Assembly: GCF_964355755.1 (NCBI RefSeq)
Contig: NC_092679.1
Coordinates: 24,180,432-24,244,431, forward strand
Source of the DNA: Antedon mediterranea
Taxonomy: Eukaryota; Echinodermata; Crinoidea; Comatulida; Antedonidae
Length of the DNA: 64,000 nucleotides
Direction of reading: 5' to 3'
A program made the position numbers and the translations under genes. Shown piece after piece: positions 22,901 through 35,100 of the stretch (position 1 is its first letter; the number at the start of each line of letters is the position of its first letter). Under the pieces are notes generated by a model, which was given only the letters and a program-made list of their open reading frames with translations, searched no databases and had not been told where the DNA came from.

Positions 22901-25269
22901 TGTCACTTTCGTTACATTGTATTCTTTGCCCAAATCTATTTGAATCCAATCCTTTTTATATGCTTTATTATCTGAATAAAAATGAATAGCATACAAAATT
23001 TAGGTTTGTGTAATAATCCATTTATATGTAAGTAACACATTTTGTTGTGCATAAATGTTGACACTTGACCTGAAGTCTATGTGTAGTGAATGTAATTGAT
23101 ATCTGACAAGTAGATACGATAATTCACAAAATGAAGATTACGGTTGAGTGTAACAAGTGCAAAAGTGCCCTGTTTTCAAAGTATGTCCTGCTATTTTTAA
23201 TTACAAATTATTCGGAAAAGGCTTTATCTGCAAATTGACCCCCTAAAAATAAAAAATAATAATAATTGAAAACTATGCCATGTACTTCTGAAATATATTC
23301 AGTTGAAAATAAAATACTGTCAATCAAAGTAGATGTGTTCAACAGGCCAAGCGTCTATTTTCACATAGTGCTCTGACTCTCACAGCTGATCTACAGAGAC
23401 GGATAAAAGCCCTGGAAATGAGATGCTACCGCAAGATCTTGAACATCTCATATAAAGACCGTGTCACAAATGAGGAAGTCAGCAACAGGATCAAGAGAGC
23501 AATTGGACCATACAAAGACCTGCTATCAATTATGAAAAGCAAAAAGCTGGATTGGTACGGACACGTGTCGCGATCCAGTGGGCTGGCCAAGACCATCCTA
23601 CGGGGTACCGTACCAGGAGGGAGAAGGAGAGGCAGAAAGAGAAAGAGGTGGGTAGACAACATCAAGGAATGAACAGGTTTTCAGGACTCACAACGAGCTA
23701 CAGAGGACAGAAATCGATGGAGGAGGATTGTCCAAAAGTCAGCAGTGATGCCTCAACAACCCTACCAAGGGTTAGGAGACTGAACATCACGCCATTGATT
23801 GGGATAATTTGAGAGTAGTTGACAGGGAATCGGTCAGATTAAGACGCTGGGTTAAGGAATCCATCTGGATCAGGAAGACTCCCAATTTTAATAGAGATGA
23901 GGGCGGTTACAAACTCAGTCAAGTGTGGACCAATGTGTTGACCCCGTCATCTAGAGGTCAACTGTGACGTGTCACTACACTTTGAAAAAGCCAACTGATA
24001 GTTGGCGAAACGTCAGGTAAATAAAATAATCGTTATTTACTATTACTATTACGGTTGAGATATAATTAACTATTATATTTTACTACTTTGTACTATTTAA
24101 TAAAAACAAGTTTTGACTAACATGTTTGAAAACACTTTGCACCATATCCTGACACGTCATTTCCGTCTGTGAGTCTATTAGGAACACCGCTTTGAATAGT
24201 TGAGGCAGTTACTATCTTCTTATATGATAAATATGCTGAAACAAATAACATTCTCAGGTTAAATAATGTTTCGCGTCTATGAATTCAAATGTCATGATAT
24301 AAATTCGTTATTATCATGGTGTTTGATGCGTTCATTTAATTTCATCTTAATTTATTCATTCTTTCATTCATTCATTTATTTTCTTTATTTCGGATAGTAG
24401 TATACAAAACATACACACAAAAAAAATCAAAAAGAGAAACAATTTCACCAGAAATTAACAAAATAATATTAATAATAATGTTACATAAATTATATTACGG
24501 TAATTTTAACAATAAGAATAAATAAATAAAAACAGATAATTATCAATTATGGGGCTTGGCGTATTCATAAGTTTATTCAGACGACAACTAACTACTGATG
24601 GACATACATAAATATAATTTAATAATAAAAAAAACCAATAGATTTAAAAGGAAATTTAAAGTAATAAATTATAGTTTATACATAGCATACGTAGTTTCTT
24701 TTAATGAAAATGTGGTATATGTATTTGAGTAGAATTCAGAGTAATAGAAGTGTTAGGATGAATGGTACAATGTTTCTACAGGGTAATTAGAAAAAGTGAA
24801 TGTTAGTCGAAGGAAACACTTTACCAAAGTTTCAACCACAGTAAATTAAAACTTATTTCTAATTGACAACCAATAAACTCATTATCTCATTGTAATTTTC
24901 TAAATAACTACCTGATCTTATTTTTTTTACCACATTACTGAAGAAAAGAAAAGCAAATGATTATATTTTATCATTATTATCTTTATTAGAGAACATTAAT
25001 TAAACAATATTTCTTTTATCGTTTATTTTTTTTTTTAATTTTGAAATTATTATTGTTTGTCTTATTTAATCTTTTCTAATAAGCGGAACTTCTAGAAACA
25101 CATTCTTTGTGTTATACTTACCGTTCAGAATTTTACGTTAAGTATCATGATCAGCAGTGCTATATGCCTATTATAATACATTACAAAAAAACATACCTGC
25201 ATGGGCATTGAAGACATTTAAAATAAAACCACAACAAAGAAACACAGTTGCACTGGCGTAGATCTTCAT
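19962..25269 (-). CDS. Gene A: secreted F-type lectin-LamG-PAN-like protein
   Basis: Six exons in coding order: 25269-25197, 24235-24122, 22971-22879, 22066-21833, 21608-21000, 20242-19962. All internal joins are phase 1 and total 467 residues. Exon 1 is a signal peptide (MKIYASATVFLCCGFILNV). Exons 2-4 form an F5/8C-like/fucolectin domain (DWIQIDLGKEYNVTKVTIIN; GRYVVLRSQIKLQMCQIRVY). Exon 5 is a laminin-G/pentraxin-like jellyroll (LIPLEWIFLAVTY; TLWRNGEIASSG; MLQLYDRALNESEI). Exon 6 is a small cysteine-rich PAN/apple-like module (NCAKMCLQRTCCKGF). F-type lectins bind fucosylated glycans, so an extracellular recognition role is likely, but sugar specificity is not shown. Introns hold a LINE/Penelope pair (23330-24040), a GC-richer patch (22190-22330) of unknown origin, a MITE relative and SINE pieces. 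Gene B is its paralogue. Confidence 0.87.
20350..20460 (+). repeat. Partial copy of the 36.9-kb MITE family
   Basis: AAATTACTGAAAAATCACAA, then GGTTATCAATGGCTTGATCT, then GAGATACAAAA and AAGCTAAA match in order the interior of the MITE at 36877-37202. The terminal inverted repeats are not evident here. It sits in the last intron of gene A. Confidence 0.65.
20491..20560 (+). mobile_element. tRNA-SINE fragment, plus strand
   Basis: GGTTTCGAATCTCGGCTGGG resembles the B-box and downstream tRNA arm of the SINE that sits in the opposite orientation at 20715-20790. Together the two fragments flank a copied piece of gene A's LamG exon. Confidence 0.5.
20596..20682 (-). pseudogene. Duplicated fragment of the gene A LamG exon
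   Basis: These about 85 bp align with part of the functional LamG exon at 21231-21315 (shared GAATGAGCACATGT, GTTATC, GTTAAAATATTG), roughly four fifths or more identical by eye. It lacks splice sites and the rest of the exon, and lies in the following intron between two SINE fragments. Confidence 0.8.
20715..20790 (-). mobile_element. tRNA-derived SINE head
   Basis: Read on the minus strand it begins GTCTCAGTGGTCCAATGGTT, with an A-box-like TGGTCCAATGG, and has a B-box GGTTCAAATTT about 50 bp later. Overall length is that of a tRNA. Diverged arms argue against a functional tRNA gene, so a SINE head is the better reading. Confidence 0.65.
23330..23790 (+). mobile_element. 3' part of an endonuclease/reverse-transcriptase LINE
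   Basis: The translation reads LEMRCYRKILNISYKDRVTN, then LDWYGHVSRSSGLAKTILRG, then GGRRRGRKRKRWVDNIKEW. These are the hallmark C-terminal residues of LINE endonuclease-RT polyproteins that are abundant in invertebrates. After a frameshift, RATEDRNRWRRIV continues the match. Only the C-terminal part is present. It is in gene A's second intron, opposite to the gene. Confidence 0.85.
23785..24040 (+). mobile_element. C-terminal fragment of a Penelope-like element
   Basis: An open frame reads HHAIDWDNLRVVDRES, then RRWVKESIWIRKTPNFNRDE, then GGYKLSQVWTNVL and stops after RGQL. This layout is typical of the C-terminal nuclease region of Penelope-type retroelements. It is followed by a spacer whose TTTGAAAAAGCC...GGCGAAACGTCAGG pattern is also common in such elements. 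It directly abuts the LINE fragment to its left, so one inserted next to or into the other. Confidence 0.65.
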
Positions 25270-26170
25270 TATTGCTTGAATACTGTTAGATAAATGATAT
25301 GTGTCTACAAGCTCGCACGCAGTTCTACTCAACTTACTTTGATATCTGTATTGTTATATATTAGGTATTTGTAATTCGTTCATGTTTATTAAATCGACTG
25401 AGAATCGTGGACATGCATTAATAGTGTTTTCAGTTTCCGTCCTACGAAATGCTAACCAATCAATATATGAAAATGAATTTCATATTAAAAAAACAAGAAA
25501 AAAAATTACAATAGTAACAATGCTTTACCTTGATGGTGATGTTGCAGCAAAAATGCACCGTCACTCCTTAGATGCAAATGCCATACTTACTGAATTAGTA
25601 ATGTATAATTTAACCTTCAATAAAAAAAATAGCTATAACGATTATCCACGCGTATGATGCAGCTCAAACGTCTTATAACAAACATCTCATCCAACCCCTC
25701 CATTTCTTCCTAACAAACGAACACAATCACACGTTTCATTAAACCAGAACATTTTTATTCATGATCAGAATGATTATTTCTCGAATACGAACATAAAGCA
25801 CAAATAAATTTAAGATAGCAACTAAAGCTCTGTCTACACGATCAAACTAGTTTGACAAATATGGTAGTGATATGCCCAAATATGGTAGTGTATGACGTCA
25901 TCATGTCCATATGGTCACATCCCTTTTTTTTTAAATCATAACGTTTGGTAGTGTAGACAGGGCTTAAGAAGCAAGAATATAATTAATTATATCTATTTTA
26001 ATCACACCAAATTTAAGAAAACATGAAAATAATTTCTGACTGACTACTAAGAAGAACAATATAATGTTGTGGTCAAAGCAATATAATGACATTGAAATAT
26101 AATTTAAATTATTTAGGCGTTTTCAATAAATTATTTAAGCGTAAATCAAAATAAAACGTAGGATCTTCTT
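25270..26170. other. Intergenic region between gene A start and gene C stop
   Basis: This is the upstream flank of gene A plus the 3' flank of gene C. It contains a MITE (25823-25966). Around 25505-25570 a block with ATGCACCGTCACTC is shared with the flank of paralogous gene B (about 59155) at a similar distance from the start codon. No other gene was seen. Confidence 0.55.
25823..25966. mobile_element. MITE with CTGTCTACAC terminal inverted repeats
   Basis: TAAAGCTCTGTCTACAC at the left matches the reverse complement of GTGTAGACAGGGCTTA at the right. The 144-bp body has two ATATGGTAGTG repeats and no ORF. This is a non-autonomous DNA transposon layout, likely with a TA or TTAA target. Confidence 0.8.
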
Positions 26171-29100
26171 TCACATCACATCTTCCACGTGGTTCTCCAG
26201 TTTCTGGTATGAAAGGCCACTATGCTTCCTTAAGCCAGTAATGAAAACAATACATCCTATTGTGAAGACAATCAGACTTAGGACCATTAGCGTTGCTGGA
26301 ATTGCGGGAAATATTCTCTTTGATTTTGACTCTGAAAAAATAATTTTTTTTCTTTAATATAACATGGTACCATACACATATTACATTGTTTAAATGTTTG
26401 CATGGCGAATGAACACTGGTGAAGTTAGGTTTGCGGCACACCATGTGTTTTCCAAAAGAAAATAAAGTATGGTTGTTGAGAATATCTTGATGTATCGGTT
26501 GTTCTGTTACTACCGTCTTCTGGAAAAATGCTAGGCACACCATCTTTTACTTTTGGGAAACACAAAACAAACGTTATTAAACACAAATATAATTACGATG
26601 AAATTTGCATTGCAATTAGAAGCCTACCATACCACAATGTAAAAACGTTGGTAAGCAGCAGTTTTTGCTTAGTTTAATACACATTATGATATAGCAATAT
26701 AGCATAAGTCAGTATTGGGTTTTGTCAGTACCTTTAGCTTCGAGTTCAATGTTTGAATTTGTATCTGGCCGTTTTAACACCAAAGGTCCAAGTTCAATTG
26801 AAATGCTATCAGACAATTTATTTGGTACAGTGACGTCACGGCGTTGTCGTTGGTTACAGTTTCTAGAGCATCTCCAATCACTATCATTGCAGATGGACAA
26901 TAGACAATGAACAAACACCTGCATATAAAGATGATTTTTAAACAGGATTTTACAATCGAGTGTAGTTCACATAACGCAGTTTAAAAAATAGCTCAAATTA
27001 GGTCGAATTAATTTGTAAATCAGTTTAAATAATAATTTTTTTGCATAAAATTTCCAAGATCAAGGACTTATTGCATTTACCATAATGTGAAGATGGCTCA
27101 GTTGGGTCTTACATGTGCTTCATTCTTCCTTTCACATACTTTTGCTATGCTAATGATCGAGATAAGCCCGATATTCGCACGCTCAGAATTGCGTTGCACT
27201 GAATTGAATTTAATAGTTGTCACAGGTTAAAATCAGACTGACTGACTGGGTCAAAACCAAACAAATATATGATTTTTTAAAGATGTCCCTTGAAACACAA
27301 AAATGAAGGTCAAAATATTCTAAATTTAAATTGGCCATATCAAAGTAATATTAAAGTTATTCACTTTAACTCGAAAATTCGAGCCAAAAACAACAAGTTT
27401 ACGTAATTAACAGGTAAATTAATTTGATTACATTTCATCTGGAAAATCGTCGTGACCGAGTAAACAAAGATTTCAAACCACGAGTATGCATTATGCATGA
27501 TGCTAATTAGGATTGTTTACAACTCGTAAAGGTTGAAAAGGTGTTTTAACACAGATCACGAGGAAGTTTTATGATTATGTATACAGAGTAGCCAAACGAG
27601 CGCGTTGCATTATGAGATATGTTTTGATAAAAACTTTGACTGGAAGTCAAAGTTATTTTTTGAACAAAAAAACGTCTGTATTTTAGTTAAATTATTTTTT
27701 TTCCGACTAATTTTTTGTGAAAGTTAATAACTATTATGATACTTCAAAATGACCCACTTTTTTTCGAAATCTTTTTTTTTTTTTTTGGAATTAGTCAAAG
27801 GGACAATACATCTTTAAGCAATACAATTACATTTTTATATGTAGTAAACATAATAGATAATTACACTTCATTTATAATTAGTTTCATGTTATTATTTTAC
27901 GGTTTGGCATGACAAATGTGTTAACTGACTGCAAATAAGTGGAATTGATACTCCTATTTTGCACTGTTTACCGTAAATTAATCCAAGGCTAAGCGCCCCC
28001 ACCCCCCCCCCCCCACCCTCTCTGCGAAAAGTCTAATGAAAAAAAGGATGTGAGGCGGGGTATGAGTATTCCTGATAGTGATAGTGATACATTGTTAAAG
28101 CAGGGAGTTGTTATTAGAGGTTAAAGTGTAGGAACTTTATTATGTTTGAGCATGTACAGATCTGGCTCATTAGCATAACAAAAGAAAGCGAAAGTCAAAT
28201 GCCCAAACGAGCTAGCGTTATATATTGATAATAGTTGCAGCTCCTCATACTGTAGAACAATCTTCCCACCCAATCTAGAATTACCTTCACTCTGTTTTCT
28301 TTTTGTTTCATTATTATTATTATTTTAAGCGAGGGACAATCTGCTGAGTGCTATTTAAATTATATTTAACAATTCTTTCTTTTTCATCTATCGTGATGAT
28401 ACGATATGTTTGTCTAATTTAATAATAATTCTCCTAATCTACTGATTCATACCGTTGAGTATTCGCCGCTGAAGCCAAACGTTTCAAACGAAAAGAATGC
28501 ATGAGATAAATCTCCGTAAGCTGATTTTCCATCAAAACTGACAGTCGAGTCTACACCACAACTACAAGAGAAAAAAAATTATTGAATGTATCGGTTTCCA
28601 ATAAATATAAAGAGTGAATTGTTTGCCTTTTGTTGAACTCAATTAAACATATCGATATTTTATCTTAAATTAATTCGTCAACGACCTGCTGACTTATTCA
28701 AACTGAAAAGCTAACATACATTAATTAGTTAGTTTGTTCAACATAAAGTGAAATCCACACTTAAAAAATATTTATTGTAGTAAAATATATCTTAAAGATG
28801 TATTGTCCCCCTGAAAAAATAATTCAGAAAAACTTATTTTTTGAATATTCCATTTTAATGTAACATAATAGTTATCCACTTTGACCAAAAATTGGATCGA
28901 AAAAAAAATGTATTTACCTGAAAAAAATGTAATTTAAAGCAACAAATTGTCAAATTGGCTGCCAGCCAATGGATTTTTGGTTGAATTTTGACATTTTACA
29001 AGTGAACATATTATTTTTTCTATGAAAACATATTCAAAGTCTGATTTCATTAATCTTAATTTTTCATGTTTTTGGGGAACAATACATCTTTAAGTAATTA

Positions 29101-32100
29101 TCAGTTTAAAAATATGAAAATACAAACATACAGTATGTTTTAAAAATTCTGTTCGGTATCATGTGTTGAAATTAATTAATTACGGCTTTGATAGTCACTT
29201 GGATATCTATAAGTTATCATCATTTATAATCAAATTCTTCAATTACCTATTTTTAATTAAGTCATATTTAGGCTGAGCATCAGGGTCTGGGTTTGGTGTG
29301 GCTTTGCACGAATCGACAAACAGAACCATATCGTTACTAAAAGTCTTCACACTCGCACCAATAAACACTTTACTTCCAAGCTCCAATTCGATTGGATACT
29401 GCCAGCTCGGGTATGGAGTAGAATAACTGCTGTCTGTATACAGCTCCATTGCGAATGTAAAGTTGTCATGTTCGCGTTTTAGGAAATCTTTTTGTGTTCC
29501 AACTGGGTCAAAACTAACGGATGAGTGACCTGCATTTTTAAGTTCACACTCGACCGTAATGCGACTGTCATCTCTCCTGTATACCGTTGAATCGCCTTCG
29601 TTTGATACGATCACTTGGTTTTGGTAAGTTGTCGAAATCAATGTCGACTAGAAAGAAAATATAAAGACATACACGATGTTGTATACAAGATGTTCTTTAA
29701 AACAACAAAAGGCCCATACAAACACTGTAAGTAAAATGTAGCAAGCGATTTAATCTCATCTCTTCCATACATTTTTATAGATTTATATTATTTGTAAAAT
29801 TAATGATATAGTCCCGTTTGGTGATATTCTGTCATTGTTCATGTGAGTATAATTCTTTTTGTTACCTTTATTGTTGTTTTGCATTGGTCGTATCTAGTAT
29901 ATAAATACAGCCAATACATTCCGTTGCGATACGTGTATCCCATCATGCCACACGTCGGGTCTATAAAGTGTGCGGTGCTATTACTTCCAAGTGAAGCCGC
30001 GTCAAGGTAAACTGTCATGTATGAATTACTGCATACAATATCTGGAAAAAGTGTTGTTAATGTAAAAGAATAGAACATAATAATAATTAATTAATGAAAA
30101 CTCATATTAGAACATGGAACCGTAAACAAAATTAACCATTTGATGTCCTTTTGTTTACCGTACCTCAATCCAACAATTGACACATACGAGTTCGTTTACT
30201 ACGTTGTTTTAAAGCAGAAATCATGAATAATTAATTATCAGTATCAAACTAACCTGTACATTCATACTGATGTAAAATCATGTCGAAATCGAAGATTTTG
30301 AATGAAGCAATGTAGCCTTTTTTTAAATGATATCTGATGTAGGCTTACAAGTTACTAAACGTTCAAACAGTGTACACATTTCCATTCTGTAAACTTACCG
30401 GTTTCTATATATTCAGGGGTTGTAATAATTGATTGAGTGGTAGGCAACACTGTACTCTGTGATTGATCTGGAAATCAAATGAAAAAAACATTAGTATAAA
30501 ACACTTGGTATTTTTGTATAAAACACTTAGTATTTTTGTATAAAACACTTAGTATTTGTATAAAACACTTAGTATTTGTATAAAACACTTATTATTTGTA
30601 TAAAACACTTAGTATTAGTATAAAACACTTAGTATTAGTATAAAACACTTATTAATTGTATAAAAACACTTATTATTTGTTAAAAAACTTAGTATTAGTA
30701 TAAAACACTTGGTATTTTTGTATAAAACACTTAGTATTTTTGTATAAAACACTTAGTATTTGTATAAAACACTTAGTATTTGTATAAAACACTTATTATT
30801 TGTATAAAACACTTATTATTTGTATACAACACTTAGTATTAGTATAAAACACTTATTATTAGTATAAAACACTTATTAATTGTATAAACACACTTATTAT
30901 TTGTTAAAAAACTTAGTATTTGTATAAAACACTTAGTATTTTCTTTTAACTTTGCTTTCTAAATCTGTCAACTATAACCCAAGTAAAACCATAATGATAC
31001 TATGGGAAAACAACATTTCATCAATGTTTTTAAACGTTATTATTTACTAGTTGACAATTATTTATGTAATTTATTTTTGTTTCTACAATATTTCATAACA
31101 AACTTCACATAACTTAGCCATGGTTATAATGTTCAAATAAGCATTCAACAACAAAAATTAAACACGAGTAAATGTATAGGCTACGATAAATTGCCGTGTT
31201 TATGTATATACCTAGACCTATATGAGGCTTTTAATATAAACACAGTGATGTAAAAGCTTGAGACATATTCAACATTATTCAAGGTTCTAAGGAATAATTT
31301 AGTCCATAATCCCGACGCGAAAAGCAATAAAAAAACTGGTATTTTATTAGTAAATTTTATTTTATTTTATTTTTATTTTATTTTATTCAATCGAAACCAA
31401 CAGCGATAATTACCGCCACTAACAGGTTTGATACAAACAAAGCCAGGACAGTTTAAAGCAGCTTGATTGGTCCTGACATTGATCAAGGGCTTCTCTCGTC
31501 CAGTGCCCACCTTGACCAGCGGTCTGAGGCAGATACTAGATACAGGGGCTGCCATAAGAGTCAGCAGTGCTGATTTCAAATGCCTAACGGGACCCCAGCT
31601 CCGTATACAGCACCCGCTATTCCTAGATGGTCTCCCATCCAAGCTCTAACCAGGCCCAACGTTGCTTAACTTCGGTGATCTGAGGAGAACCGGTGTTTCA
31701 ACGTGGTAAAGCCGTAATTATAATTACATACTGTATATTATTATATTCAATATATGATAATCCGTAAACAAATGTACTATTTATTTATGAGCTATTTAGA
31801 AGAAATAAAAGTGAACAGAGATCCATAAAAAAAAGCTATTCTGTCAGTAAACAGGTATTCGTTTGTTGCACTCAAATAGAAATATTAATTTGTTTATCAA
31901 TCGTGTATCAGAATGGTTATATTTGTATACCTCCCTGGTTAAACCAAGCCAATATAACAACAGAATGTTGAGCTTCGTTAGTTCAAAGTGTGTATGTGTG
32001 GTTGCTACACGATCTGTTGCACGCCCCTAAACTTTTGATTGATTTCCGATTGGTCAATTGGCTTTCTCAAATGTTTGGTTGTATAATGATAATGATGAAT

Positions 32101-35100
32101 AATGTACACAATTTGTCGCAGCCAATCATAAGATCAAAGTTTATTTATTTATTTATTATCATCTTTACTGAGGGTAGCCTATCCAGTTCCTAATGGAACT
32201 GATCATTTAGGGCCCTCGAAGTATTGTAATAATGCCCTATATTGGCAAGGCGAGCTCAGTATCATAATATTTTTACTACGTTTGTGTAAATTGTAACAGA
32301 GTAAATGAAAAATAAAGTTACCACTTGTTGTTTCTATGTTGTTTGATGTTGTAGCCCATTTAGTAGAAACCAAGACGGTAGTAGAATCTTTATAGACGAG
32401 AAAAACGAGAAAATGGAAAACTCTTCACGTAGTTAAACTTAAATACTTGGAATTATTTATTGGACATGAACGTTATTTTGTCTTTAGTGACATCACCGAG
32501 AGAGACAAGTAGTTGATGTCAATGACGACATCATGCCACACGTGGATCGATGAAATGTGCAGAGCTCACGTCAATGCGTCAATGTAAGCTGTCATGTAAG
32601 AATTACTGCATACAACATTATATTACAGCAGTTTAAAACAGGGAGTTGTACTCCCTGGTTTAAAACATTACATTAAGGAATGTTTGACTTACCTGTTGTT
32701 CTTGACCAATCAGTTTTCGAAACGGTATAACCGGTAGTAGTGACGTCAGGTACAACTACACACAAACAGTTGAATTAGATATCATAAATCAAAGCAATGA
32801 TGGGGAAGAAAGAGAGAAAGTATTTTAAGAGATATATAATTTTAATATCAAAGAAGTTAATGCCAGATAACTTGTATTGCAGATATGATCGAGTTGATAT
32901 CATATATCTATTTTACAGTTTAAAATTATATTTTGAACACAAATGTTTAAAATTGGCAGGCAATCTATTTATTTTAGTGCAATTCACAAAATTTACATAA
33001 TTCATTTCGAAAAGAAGCTTCCTCTTCAGTTTGCAAAAGTAATCTCAAAAAGACAAAGTAATCTTGAAGAAAACCATCTTGAAAAGAATGCCACCCAAGA
33101 GCACTAAAAAAGAATCCTATGGGCTTCTTTTTGAGGTTTTACGGTACCGAATATAAAATATGTTGTTAAAAAGCCATTTAAACTGTGTGTATGTTTATTG
33201 TTCTAATTGGTATGATACATGTTATAACTAACAGTACATGGACAAATAATATTGAACAAAACTTACCAGGATAATCAGAGCATGCGCCCTCGCTAATATA
33301 AACATCGTCGACAGCAACTATTGCTGTATCACCGGTGTCACCATATACTCTACCGTCAATTCTCAATAAAGAATTAAATCTATTCACAAGGTTAACAGTA
33401 ACACTTGCAGATTTCCATCCTGGAATGTTGTCATGATATTTGTTGAAAATGCTGGTGGAATAGTAGTTGTTATAATATTGATCGATGTAAATGTATTGGT
33501 ATGAATTTCCACTCATATAGTAATGAAACCTGGCACACGCTTCTTCCCACCTGTCTGGTAGATATGGGCTTTTAATGTAGCCAAATTTGTATCCATTTTC
33601 ACCATTGTCTTTTCCAACATAAATGTAATAATCATCTGAAAATATTTATAAATTAAATGAATATGTAAAATGGTTTCAGTGATTTTTTAATTTCGAGTTA
33701 TATTTAGTTATTATTCTTTATTTTTGACATTTGCTTTACTAAGGTATTATACATAAGTAAATTTCGAACAATAATTACATTCTGAAAATAGCTTATCTTG
33801 GTCAATGAGTGTTAGCATCCAGCAAAGAAACTGATAAAGAAGTTAAAGCTAATTAGGTACTAATTTCTAATTTTCAAGAAATACTTTATATAGGCCTATA
33901 CGCATGCGTATAAACCAATGCTTTCGATCTATTCTATTTTTCAGAATATATAATGATATTTCTATTTCCATTAAAAATAATAATATTTAAATTTCTTATT
34001 AATAAACACAATTATGTAGTTAAAAAAATGTGCATTTAATTGAAACGGTATAATAATTTCTAACATAAATACCAAAAGTCTAATCTATATATCACTTTTA
34101 TTCAATTCAATAACATCTATGTAACATCTCGTGGCCAAAGGCCAAATTGCTAGTTACAAATTACATAAAAATTGTACCTATTAAAATTAAACATCCACAG
34201 AGACATAAAAATGTATAAAATAGAAAACAGAATAAAAAAAAAGAATCTGATCACTTTACAATATCATGCAGTAAGCATTTATAACATCTCAGAAAACATT
34301 ACTTGATAATTTATTTATTCATCAGATTAATCTTGTTACCTGATCCTGAATAACGGTTTCCTAAATCGTCAACATTATAATTTCTTTCTGAGGATCTTGT
34401 CCATAGATTGTCACTATAATGAGTCCATCCAGAAAATCCATTGTTGAAATCAGAACAAAAACCATCTGAGAATAGAATGAATTTATAGGAAAATGTCAAA
34501 GCGTAAGAATTCAAATTGCTTCATTCTTGTTTTGTCCGCGTAGGCTCATAATCCCAAAACGGCGATATTACCAATATACATACAGAATAATAAGGCATAA
34601 TGAAAACTAATTAAATTGAATTCACCAAGTTTATGTTTTACCAAATGTACGAAAAACAATGATTTAAATGTTAAAACGTTCAATTAAAATGTAGGTATTC
34701 TTTGTTCAAAATGATTTCCTTATTCATAGGATTCTCTATATCTCCACATTATGGCATTACCTAGCCGTATCATAGGCAAATTATGTAAAACAGTGCCTGT
34801 GTTATGTTAAGGTTAGGGTACAAGATGTCATAAGTTATATGTGACAATGTATTACAGAATTAGCTATGATACAGTACTACTGTGCAAATTATTAATACAG
34901 TGAATCGGTTACTTTATTATTAGTGTATTAGTTTAAGAAAAAGGAGTGATGTGACTACGAGTCACCTTACAAAAATTAAATGTTATAATAAACGATCGTT
35001 TAATAGTGCGTACTATTGCAAGCTATGTGACCCACATTCGTCCAATCAAATGACAGGAATTTATTTAGGTGTTATATATAATACGGTATATCTTATAACT

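Noticed and set aside
25382..25657. 91-residue plus-strand ORF upstream of gene A
   Set aside because: No recognisable domain, and it lies in the opposite-strand promoter flank of gene A.
31373..31649. Open frames over the 5S-SINE on both strands
   Set aside because: They follow the SINE sequence, have no family signature, and are explained by the repeat.
31605..31713. Functional 5S rRNA gene
   Set aside because: Many substitutions relative to conserved 5S positions, a single copy, and a 3' body plus A-rich tail indicate a SINE.
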